Assembly (NCBI GenBank): GCA_947476515.1
Contig: CANJQZ010000133.1
Location: forward strand, 1-5,815
DNA length: 5,815 nucleotides
Direction: 5' to 3'
Origin: Flavobacteriales bacterium
GTDB taxonomy: Bacteria > Bacteroidota > Bacteroidia > Flavobacteriales_D > Crocinitomicaceae
Of this stretch, positions 1-5,815 are shown in pieces (position 1 is the stretch's first letter; every line of letters begins with the position of its first letter). The notes under the pieces were generated by a model, which saw only the letters and a program-made list of their open reading frames with translations, was not told where the DNA came from and ran no database searches. Made by a program: the position numbers and the translations under genes.

Positions 1-879
1 GTAACATTTTCAAATAGCACAGGTGTTACAAGTACATTAACTTTTGTTATTCAAGGTGGTGCTCCAAATCCATGTAGTGGTTTTGTTGTTACATGTGGAA
101 GTACAAATGTGTCTGCTGCTTTAGCATGTGACGGATCAGCTACTGTTACAGCAACAGGTGGAAGCGCCCCATACACATATCTATGGAGCAACGGTTCTAT
201 CATGTGGAATCTTGGAAACCTTTGTGTGGGTTCTTATTCTTGCACCGTGGTAGATGCCAATGGATGTACAGGAACTTCTACTGCAAATGTATCCTTTACA
301 CTTCCGCAGGATTCAGTCTTAATCTTTAATAATAATCCATTTCCAGGAATGGTAGTTATTGATTCATTACAGACTGTCTATCTTTTGAACTGTACTCTGG
401 ATTATGATGCTGTTGATTCTGCATACATTTCCTCTTACACTAGTACAAGTGCTTCAACGGTAACTTTAGATTGGACGATAATTGATACTAATGGTGTTGT
501 TATGATGGTTTATCCGATCAACTATACCATAACGAGTACTTTTCAAGGTGTCTTTTCAGCAACATTGATAGTGTATTGTGGGTCAAAATCAACCAATCAC
601 AATACCCTGCACATTAATGATGCAATTTTGTATTACATAGAAGGAATTGATGAGACAGCGCAAGAAACTTATTCAGTTGTTAATCCTATCAATGATTTCC
701 TTAACATTAATTTTATTAAAACAGGAGATTATAATATTGTATTGACAGATTTGCATGGAGCAGTAATCGTTAATACTCATCTGAATCAGGTAAGTCAATT
801 TAGTTTAAATACCGCTGACTTGAAATCTGGATCTTATTTGTTGACTGTTAATGGTCGAACTAAACATTTAATTAAATAA
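1..879 (+). CDS. Secreted surface protein with SprB-type repeat and T9SS type A sorting domain (5' partial)
   Basis: The reading frame is open from base 1 to the TAA at 877-879, giving 292 visible residues, so the N-terminus and signal peptide lie off the left edge. Visible residues 37-103 form one SprB-type repeat: DGSA, then GG.APYTYLWSNG, then NL..GSY and VVDANGC. Residues 104-222 are a beta-rich region I do not recognise, with SAYISSY and LDWTIIDTNG. Residues 224-292 match the type A C-terminal sorting domain: VVNPINDFLNI (a degenerate YPNP...L.I start), YNIVLTDLHG, LKSGSYLLTV and the terminal KHLIK. In known T9SS substrates this domain takes the protein across the outer membrane and is then cleaved, leaving it secreted or surface-attached. 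The GTG at 109 is not needed as a start, because homologous sequence (IQGGAPNPCSGF) continues upstream of it. The cargo's function cannot be told from this end. It converges on the minus-strand operon. Confidence 0.88.
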   Translation, partial: VTFSNSTGVTSTLTFVIQGGAPNPCSGFVVTCGSTNVSAALACDGSATVTATGGSAPYTYLWSNGSIMWNLGNLCVGSYSCTVVDANGCTGTSTANVSFTLPQDSVLIFNNNPFPGMVVIDSLQTVYLLNCTLDYDAVDSAYISSYTSTSASTVTLDWTIIDTNGVVMMVYPINYTITSTFQGVFSATLIVYCGSKSTNHNTLHINDAILYYIEGIDETAQETYSVVNPINDFLNINFIKTGDYNIVLTDLHGAVIVNTHLNQVSQFSLNTADLKSGSYLLTVNGRTKHLIK

Positions 880-882
880 TTT

Positions 883-904
883 TTCAACCCTAAAAGGGGT
901 TGAA
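883..904 (+). other. Hairpin just downstream of the type A cargo stop codon
   Basis: TTCAACCC (883-890) pairs perfectly with GGGTTGAA (897-904) around a 6-nt loop, TAAAAG. The stem begins 4 nt after the stop codon. No T-run follows on either strand, so it is not a classic intrinsic terminator. It could be a 3'-end stabilising hairpin or a weak terminator; the role is inferred. Confidence 0.55.
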
Positions 905-961
905 TGCCAATAGCTGGATTAAATCCAGTGAAAAGACATAAAATAGATCCCTTTTTGGCAT
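904..961. repeat. Nested inverted repeats in the intergenic region
   Basis: Outer arms ATGCCAA (904-910) and TTGGCAT (955-961) are perfect complements. Inside them lies a near-perfect palindrome, CTGGATT-A-AATCCAG (914-928), with 7-nt arms and a 1-nt centre. The palindrome's centre is too tight for an unstrained 7-bp RNA hairpin, so a protein-binding site is possible. Together with the hairpin at 883-904, the arrangement resembles a structured 3' UTR. No RNA family was recognised. Confidence 0.4.
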
Positions 962-1043
962 GTATTTTTAGTTAAAATCATGACAAAAAGATGTTGTTTT
1001 AAAGAAGTAATCAGTCAATTAAATAATAAAAAAAAATAGATTT

Positions 1044-1067
1044 AAAAGGGCTTCGGCCCTTTTTTTT
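1044..1067. terminator. UUCG-loop intrinsic terminator, probably bidirectional
   Basis: AAAAGGGC (1044-1051) and GCCCTTTT (1056-1063) enclose a TTCG tetraloop, and an 8-T run covers 1060-1067. This is a canonical rho-independent terminator for plus-strand transcripts from the gene ending at 879. Read on the minus strand, the same stem is followed by TTTTAAATC and then a 9-T run (complement of 1028-1036), so it can also end the operon whose last stop codon is at 1079-1081. Its place between convergent genes fits a shared terminator. Confidence 0.85.
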
Positions 1068-1078
1068 GGTTAAGACTT

Positions 1079-1699
1079 TTATTCAATTTCTTCAAAATCA
1101 TCAAAGTCATTTTTCTCTACTTTGACCTTACTATTAATTTTAAACAAAGGCTTTCCCATAATAATAGCATTCAAGCTGTTGATCATTTTAAAGAATACTT
1201 GAAGGAGGAAAAAGAATCCGAATAAATCAAAGAAGAATCCTAAAAGAGTCATTTTTCTAAGATTGACGATGGTGTCATGAAACCACATGGCAATGTTATT
1301 TCTTGCAAAATCTGGATAGAAAATTAATCCAACGAAAACAAGAAGCGCTATTGAAATACTTATAATTTCAGTTTTTGGATGAAAATTATCCGTCCGACCA
1401 AATATTTTAATACGCATTGATTTTTCTGATTTCTGCTGAAATTTACCAATGAAATAAAATACCAAAATGAGCAAGGCAGGAATCAATTTCGCTAAATTAA
1501 TTTCTTTCTGATCTACAATGAATAAGAGCACTAAATTCACTAAGAATAAATAACGGAGCGTTTGAATGATATAACTTATCCAAGAAGGCGTTTCTGTTCC
1601 AATTGATAATAACCTTAGCGCTAGGTTGATAAAAAACCAAATAAATCCATAACAGGCAAATAAAACTCCTAATTCAAAAATTAAACTAATTAAACTCAT
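1079..1699 (-). CDS. Uncharacterised five-helix inner-membrane protein, last gene of the T9SS-linked operon
   Basis: This 206-residue protein belongs to no family I recognise. Hydrophobic segments lie at about residues 4-31, 41-62, 69-86, 112-128 and 151-170, so it is probably an inner-membrane protein with about five helices. A basic stretch (residues 86-109: K, QQK, K, RIK, GR) lies between the third and fourth segments and is probably cytoplasmic. The C-terminus is soluble and charged: a basic part (KINSKVKVEK) followed by an acidic tail, DFDDFEEIE. There is no signal peptide separate from the first helix, no catalytic motif, and no clear MotA/ExbB or GldL signature. The ATG lies 2 nt after the stop of the OmpA-type gene (TAAGAATG), so translation is probably coupled. 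Position suggests an inner-membrane partner of the envelope proteins encoded upstream, but that is inference only. Confidence 0.8.
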   Translation of the reverse strand: MSLISLIFELGVLFACYGFIWFFINLALRLLSIGTETPSWISYIIQTLRYLFLVNLVLLFIVDQKEINLAKLIPALLILVFYFIGKFQQKSEKSMRIKIFGRTDNFHPKTEIISISIALLVFVGLIFYPDFARNNIAMWFHDTIVNLRKMTLLGFFFDLFGFFFLLQVFFKMINSLNAIIMGKPLFKINSKVKVEKNDFDDFEEIE

Positions 1700-1701
1700 T
1701 C

Positions 1702-3312
1702 TTATTTTGGGATTGTAATATATTGCAAATATTCTTTCGGTGCTTCAGGAAAAGTATTCGCATCAAAGTCAAGGCGTAATATTTTACCTTCAGTTCTTCT
1801 GTTAATTTGATGTAATTGTTCATAGATCAATTCTTCAGATTTATACTGGTTGATATAGTCTTCATTCAGTGTAAACCTTGCTTGCTTTGACTTGTCCCAC
1901 CAAAGTGCAGGTTCAGTTTCTCCTTTACCCACAGGAATTATCCTTCGAGGGTCAATTCCAAGTTCCTCAATCAAATATCGATAACATGCTCGAGCTCTAT
2001 TTTCTGATAATGCTTGATTCATTTCTGCGTCCCCTCGGGAGTCGGTATGTGAAATTAATTCAATTTGAATATTGGGATAATCTTGCAATAACTTAGCGAC
2101 AAATTTTAGAGAATCAAATGAATTTACATTAGAATCATTGATAAAAGACCATTTGTTAAATTCAAATTGAACCGCAGGAAAATGTATGGTTTTTGTTTCT
2201 GTTAATTCAGGTTCCTTAATATCAATTTGAGCCGTCTTTTTCTGTCCAACAGCATCAATCACAACTATTGTGTAGTTTCCTTTTCTCAAATTTGCCAAAT
2301 CTTTAACAGTTGCTCCATTGGACCAAGTGTATTTGAAGGGTGGAACGCCACCCTTAATTATTATTTCAGCGCTGCCATCATAGCCTTGAAAAGTACTAAC
2401 ATGAACTACTTGTGTTTCTATTGCTAGTTTAGGAGGTGAAATAGTACAGGAAGTGTAAATATCACAATCTTTTCCATCTCTATTGCTTGCCCATAAAACC
2501 TTACTGCCGCGTTTACTGAAGTAAGCATCAAATTTTGATGAATTTATTTTCTTCCCTAAATTGATAGGCTTGCTCCAATTATTCCATCGGTTTTTTCTAA
2601 TGCTATAAAAAATATCTGCATCTCCTTCTCCTTTAAATCCATTACTTGAAAAGAATAGAGTATCGTTGCTGGGACAAAGAAAAGGGGAGATTTCAAAGCC
2701 GTCTGAATTGAGTACACTTCCCATATGTTCAGGGCTAGACCATTCTGAATCGTTTAAAATACTTACATATAAATCTTCCTCTCCTTCAGAATCAGAGCCT
2801 TCATAGGAAATGATTAGAATTTTTTCATCATCGGATAAAAAGTAGGAAACATATTTTCCATCAATATCTAAATCAGGCATTTTTATTTTAATGGGTGCGC
2901 TAATTCCTTCTTTGTTGACTTTACTTTGTGCAATTCCTTTAGTATTATCTCTCTCTGTTTCATAACTACTGAGCAGGAATAAATTTTTACCGCTGCTGTC
3001 TTGATGAGCCGCAACAACAGCATTATTCAATTTATTATTTAAAGCAATAAGGTTTTTAGGAGAAGACCATTCTTCTTTTATCCATTCACTGCTCCAAATG
3101 TCTTGATCGTAAATTCCACCTAAGTTTTTTGATTCTAAGGTCCTTACAAAATAAATAGTTTGACCATCTTTACTCAATACTGCATTGGTTTCTTCTGCCG
3201 AACTATTCACCCCCCCTAAGATTCTTAAAGGTGTCGTAAAGTCATAAATTTGCGCTTGGAGTGTTTGGCCAAGTAAATAAATTAAACAAATGAGTATTAT
3301 TTTAGAATGCAT
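1702..3312 (-). CDS. Periplasmic WD40-like beta-propeller / SprB-repeat / OmpA-family protein (PorE-like layout)
   Basis: This 536-residue protein probably anchors a secretion or adhesin complex to peptidoglycan. Residues 1-20 are a signal peptide (hydrophobic core IILICLIYLLG, likely cleavage LQA|Q); there is no lipobox Cys. Residues about 40-290 contain PD40/WD40-like blades: LSKDGQTIYF, QDIWSSEW, DLYVSILNDSEWSSP, LFFSSNGF with DADIFYS, and VLWASNRDGKDCDIY. Residues about 296-367 form an SprB-type repeat (YDGSAEI, GGVPPFKYTWSNG, NLRKGNYTIVVIDAVG). Residues about 373-516 are an OmpA C-terminal domain with the peptidoglycan-binding Asp424 (SHTDSRG) and Arg439 (LSENRARA), ending in HQINRRTEGKIL after an insertion at about 468-500. 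Porphyromonas PorE is similarly built (TPR, propeller, carboxypeptidase-like domain, OmpA) but is a lipoprotein. The start overlaps the upstream gene by 11 nt. Family assignment is firm; the PorE-like role is inferred. Confidence 0.92.
   Translation of the reverse strand: MHSKIILICLIYLLGQTLQAQIYDFTTPLRILGGVNSSAEETNAVLSKDGQTIYFVRTLESKNLGGIYDQDIWSSEWIKEEWSSPKNLIALNNKLNNAVVAAHQDSSGKNLFLLSSYETERDNTKGIAQSKVNKEGISAPIKIKMPDLDIDGKYVSYFLSDDEKILIISYEGSDSEGEEDLYVSILNDSEWSSPEHMGSVLNSDGFEISPFLCPSNDTLFFSSNGFKGEGDADIFYSIRKNRWNNWSKPINLGKKINSSKFDAYFSKRGSKVLWASNRDGKDCDIYTSCTISPPKLAIETQVVHVSTFQGYDGSAEIIIKGGVPPFKYTWSNGATVKDLANLRKGNYTIVVIDAVGQKKTAQIDIKEPELTETKTIHFPAVQFEFNKWSFINDSNVNSFDSLKFVAKLLQDYPNIQIELISHTDSRGDAEMNQALSENRARACYRYLIEELGIDPRRIIPVGKGETEPALWWDKSKQARFTLNEDYINQYKSEELIYEQLHQINRRTEGKILRLDFDANTFPEAPKEYLQYITIPK
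2212..2427 (-). other. SprB-type repeat domain inside the OmpA-family protein
   Basis: Residues 296-367 of the OmpA-type protein share DGSA, GG.PP(F/Y).Y.WSNG, L.NL..G.Y and V.DA.G with visible residues 37-103 of the convergent secreted protein (bases 109-309). The periplasmic copy has no cysteines, while the secreted copy has at least four. SprB repeats are normally found in surface adhesins, so this placement is uncommon. Confidence 0.75.
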
Positions 3313-4294
3313 AACTCATCATTATTTCGTGTCCGCCATTACTGAATTTATTAATGCGAGTGGTTGAAAAATCAAGTGAATATCCAATTTTCAATTCATC
3401 TGTTATTTCCATCCCAGCACAAAATCCAAGTGATGACGCATGTCTATAATTTATCCCTGCCCAAAAAATGTAATTAATAGTAGCAATAGCACTTCCTTCA
3501 ACAGAGAGCATAGCAGGATACATTTTTTTTATTAGTACGGCCGTTTGGAGATCAAATCCATTTGCAATTTTGAAGTTATAACCGGTCATTAAATTTAAAT
3601 GAATGCGTTGATCAAAATCTATAGGTGACTTTACTAAACTAAATTTATTTTTATTTAAGTTAAGTGCCGCCATAGAGATATAGAACTCTTTATTACTCAG
3701 TGTGAATCCTGCTCCACTAGAAAGAGATAATTTATTCAACTTTCCTGAGGTAAACTCATCATAGGTTATATCTCCTCCATTATAGGGGAGTAAAGGATTT
3801 GAATTGTTTAATACTGTCGCCTGATTAGCATTAAATGAATTATTAGCGATACCTATTTTCAAGCCTAAACTTGCTTTCCATTTAGTATTTATAGGAACGG
3901 ATAAGGCATAGTTCCCATCAAATGAAGTGCTTTTAAAGGCACCATAATTATCTGAAACTAATTGACCTCCAAAATAATGATTTAGTTTAATTTTTTGTTT
4001 TTTGCTTATCGCTACGATCTCTTCACCAATTCTACTCGCAGGATTAAAGATGACCTTAATCTTTTTTTGATATTTCATTTGTCCATATAGACTTACGGTT
4101 TTTGGTTCAAGTCCAAATCCAAGCATTTGCCATCTACTCGCCAAACTTACAGCTTGCTGCTGGTTCAAGGCCATTGCAGCTGGGTTAAATAAAGATTTAT
4201 TCTGTGAAAATTGTGTGTATTGGGGCATTTGTTGCGTCCAACTAAAAGTCGATAGCCAAAATATAAATAAAGAAATTATAAGTCCTAATTTCAT
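3302..4294 (-). CDS. PorP/SprF-family type IX secretion outer-membrane protein
   Basis: This 330-residue protein, near the family's usual length, belongs to the PorP/SprF family. These are outer-membrane beta-barrels that work with T9SS; SprF is required to deliver the type B adhesin SprB. Residues 1-20 are a signal peptide (LGLIISLFIFWLSTFSWT, then QQ). The family's N-terminal signature follows at 24-39: PQYTQFSQNKSLFNPA. Alternating beta-strand segments fill the middle, including HYFGGQLVSDNYGAF (106-120), and the C-terminus carries IGYSLDFSTTRI followed by GGHEIMMSYAF, with the typical G-HE motif and a final aromatic residue. Its ATG overlaps the stop of the upstream type B cargo gene (ATGA), and its end overlaps the OmpA-type gene by 11 nt, so the three are probably co-transcribed and translationally coupled. 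It is more likely a cargo-specific SprF-like partner than the core PorP, because of its immediate linkage to a type B cargo; this is inferred. Confidence 0.93.
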   Translation of the reverse strand: MKLGLIISLFIFWLSTFSWTQQMPQYTQFSQNKSLFNPAAMALNQQQAVSLASRWQMLGFGLEPKTVSLYGQMKYQKKIKVIFNPASRIGEEIVAISKKQKIKLNHYFGGQLVSDNYGAFKSTSFDGNYALSVPINTKWKASLGLKIGIANNSFNANQATVLNNSNPLLPYNGGDITYDEFTSGKLNKLSLSSGAGFTLSNKEFYISMAALNLNKNKFSLVKSPIDFDQRIHLNLMTGYNFKIANGFDLQTAVLIKKMYPAMLSVEGSAIATINYIFWAGINYRHASSLGFCAGMEITDELKIGYSLDFSTTRINKFSNGGHEIMMSYAF

Positions 4295-5815
4295 TTTTTC
4301 TTGATTATTGAAACAGTTCCATTAATTGGTTTTATACTCCCATCTTCAGAGAAATTAATTATATAATAATAGGATCCGACAGGGAGGAGTACTTTTTTAT
4401 AGGTTCCATCCCATTTGCTATCGCTATAATTCCCCTTTGTTGAAGTGTAAAGAATTTCTCCCCATCGGTTATATACTTGCACTTCATTTTCAGGATATTT
4501 AGCATCAATTCCAATGATATCCCAAACATCATTTTGCCCATCATTGTCCGGAGTAAAGGCACTTGGTATCACAAAACTACAAGGTAAAATTTGTATGGTA
4601 ATAGTTCCTGCATTTCCCTCACATCCGTTAACTGTTTGTGTTGCAAAATATACAGTAGTGACATCATTTCCTGGATAAAATTCAATACCTGTTCCAAACG
4701 GAGTGCTTAAACTGGTGTCAATATACCAAGTGATCGTCGCGTTTGCATTTGGATTTGTGATAGTAATCAATCCAATTTGATCATCTTCACAATAAACGCT
4801 GTCCCCTGAAAACTCCGGTACTAGAGGGATACTCAAAGAGTCTAGGTTTATTGCTCCACTAACAGCCACTGAACAATAAGCATCACTAATCGAATCTAGT
4901 ATATAGTCTCCTGGAGTATTTCCAAGATTCAAAGGCATTGTATTTTGGTTGAGTAAGGATTGATTTTGACCATTTAAAGTATAATATACGGACCAATTTA
5001 ATCCTCCATTAGCACTTACAGAAACAGGCTCAAAATTTTGATTGCTACAGTTATAAGCACCTCCACTAAGTTGCAGAAGAGTAGGCAAGGGCCTAATGGT
5101 AACCGTACTGCTATCGTATTGGATTTGATTGCACACTTGAGTAGTATATACAATAGTATAGGTTCCTATTCCTGCATTATTTGGATTAATGGTACCGTTT
5201 ATTGGATTAACATTTAATCCTGCTGGGACAACATTGAAAGTTCCATTCAGTGGATACATTGGATTTAATTGGACACCAACTGTCGCACTGTTTTTACAGA
5301 TATTTACAGGATAATTTAATCCTAAATCTAGATTTTCAGTTGAAATGATGACTTGTGTATGGTTGGTGCATGAATATAAGGTACTCAAATGAAGATCATC
5401 TATTGCAAAATCATTTCCGATACTTGAAAAATTAAGGTCGGTCAGTTGAATTTTTAGAATGGAATCACTACCTGAAAACCAGGAGTAGTTGTAAGAAATC
5501 CAATCGCATGTTGTACTACTCAAAGTATCAATTCCTTGGGTGATTCCATTAAATGCTACATGAACATGTCCTGGATTTGAAGTTGTCAAGGATTGAGCGA
5601 AATAGTGAAAGTTGTAATTTTTATTCGGTTCTACTTGAATGTTTTGTTCCCAAAATGGATTGGTCCCACTCGTTGCTCCATCAACTACCATCATTTTCCC
5701 AATCCCATTGGCATAGGTATGGTCTACACAAGGTGAAAATCCATTGTACCAAAAGGAAGCATTATTTGTAATTCCATATGCCGCTTGTTGTCCACTTGGA
5801 TTGTTTGGATAAAAC
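4291..5815 (-). CDS. Large secreted protein with gliding-motility-associated (T9SS type B) C-terminal domain (5' partial)
   Basis: The frame is open to the right edge, giving 507 visible residues; the ATG at 5694 is internal, since matching sequence (WYNGFSPCVDHTYANGIGK) precedes it. Visible residues 1-144 resemble a jelly-roll/CBM-like domain: GKMMVVDG, FWEQNIQVEPNKNYNF, HVAFNG, WISYNYSWFSGSDS and GNDFAIDDLHLS. Residues about 165-242 form an Ig-like module (GTFNVVPAGLNVNPINGTI, GIGTYTIVYTT), followed by two more cysteine-containing beta modules to about 410. Residues 412-507 are the CHU-type C-terminal domain: FVIPSAFTPDNDGQNDVW, VYNRWGEILY, WDGTYK and LPVGSYYYIINF, ending SIIKKK. In Flavobacterium this type B signal sends proteins such as SprB out through T9SS with an SprF-like partner, which is encoded directly downstream here. 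Its role is probably as an adhesin or surface-bound protein; no enzymatic domain is visible in this part. Confidence 0.9.
   Translation of the reverse strand, partial: FYPNNPSGQQAAYGITNNASFWYNGFSPCVDHTYANGIGKMMVVDGATSGTNPFWEQNIQVEPNKNYNFHYFAQSLTTSNPGHVHVAFNGITQGIDTLSSTTCDWISYNYSWFSGSDSILKIQLTDLNFSSIGNDFAIDDLHLSTLYSCTNHTQVIISTENLDLGLNYPVNICKNSATVGVQLNPMYPLNGTFNVVPAGLNVNPINGTINPNNAGIGTYTIVYTTQVCNQIQYDSSTVTIRPLPTLLQLSGGAYNCSNQNFEPVSVSANGGLNWSVYYTLNGQNQSLLNQNTMPLNLGNTPGDYILDSISDAYCSVAVSGAINLDSLSIPLVPEFSGDSVYCEDDQIGLITITNPNANATITWYIDTSLSTPFGTGIEFYPGNDVTTVYFATQTVNGCEGNAGTITIQILPCSFVIPSAFTPDNDGQNDVWDIIGIDAKYPENEVQVYNRWGEILYTSTKGNYSDSKWDGTYKKVLLPVGSYYYIINFSEDGSIKPINGTVSIIKKK

Noticed and set aside
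109..111. GTG as the start of the plus-strand gene
   Set aside because: The frame is open to base 1 and upstream residues read as secreted-protein sequence, and no signal peptide follows the GTG. The gene is a 5' partial.
951..982. Possible Bacteroidota promoter (TTTG / TAnnTTTG) in the intergenic region
   Set aside because: TTTTTGG and TATTTTTA occur, but spacing and the -7 element do not fit the consensus, and no supported gene starts downstream on the plus strand.
980..1039. 19-residue ORF (MTKRCCFKEVISQLNNKKK) just before the terminator
   Set aside because: It is very short, has a low-complexity lysine end, and has no clear promoter or conservation evidence. A small peptide cannot be excluded, but I cannot support one.
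1878..2096. Plus-strand ORF of 72 codons
   Set aside because: It lies antisense to the OmpA domain, which has strong family motifs; it is a shadow frame.
2227..2427. Plus-strand ORF of 66 codons
   Set aside because: It lies antisense to the SprB-type repeat of the OmpA protein and has no recognisable features.
4359..4562. Minus-strand ORF of 67 codons
   Set aside because: It is an alternate frame within the type B C-terminal domain, whose own frame carries clear motifs.
5692..5694. ATG as the start of the type B cargo gene
   Set aside because: The frame stays open to 5815 with 40 more residues continuing the same jelly-roll-like domain, and no signal peptide follows the ATG.
5553..5771. 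Plus-strand ORF of 72 codons
   Set aside because: It lies antisense to the jelly-roll-like domain of the type B cargo; composition and context give no support.

Overview
The window looks like chromosome from a low-GC Bacteroidota, most likely a Flavobacteriales-type bacterium. The evidence is a set of protein families specific to type IX secretion (T9SS) and gliding: a type A C-terminal sorting domain, a gliding-motility-associated (CHU-type, type B) C-terminal domain, a PorP/SprF-family outer-membrane protein, a WD40-like/OmpA periplasmic protein, and SprB-type repeats. Start codons have A-rich leaders and no Shine-Dalgarno sequence, as is usual in this phylum. The genus cannot be fixed from the sequence.

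Layout. (1) 1-879, plus strand: the 3' end of a secreted surface protein, with one SprB-type repeat, an unrecognised beta-rich region and a type A T9SS sorting domain. Its start lies off the left edge. (2) 880-1078: a convergent intergenic region with a strong hairpin just after the stop codon, a nested inverted-repeat structure, and a UUCG-loop terminator that probably serves both strands. (3) 1079-5815, minus strand: four tightly packed genes read right to left. They are a large secreted protein with a type B sorting domain (start off the right edge), a PorP/SprF-like barrel protein (ATGA overlap), a signal-peptide/beta-propeller/SprB-repeat/OmpA protein (11-nt overlap) and a five-helix inner-membrane protein of unknown function (2-nt gap).

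How the genes may work together. Type B cargo proteins are commonly encoded beside an SprF-like protein, which in Flavobacterium johnsoniae is needed to deliver SprB to the surface. Here the cargo and its SprF-like partner are followed by a peptidoglycan-binding OmpA protein resembling PorE in layout, and then by an inner-membrane protein. The four products would span the envelope: surface cargo, outer-membrane partner, periplasmic peptidoglycan anchor, inner membrane. The unknown inner-membrane protein, and the SprB-type repeat inside the periplasmic protein, are the least expected parts. No RNA genes, CRISPR arrays, insertion sequences or phage genes were seen.
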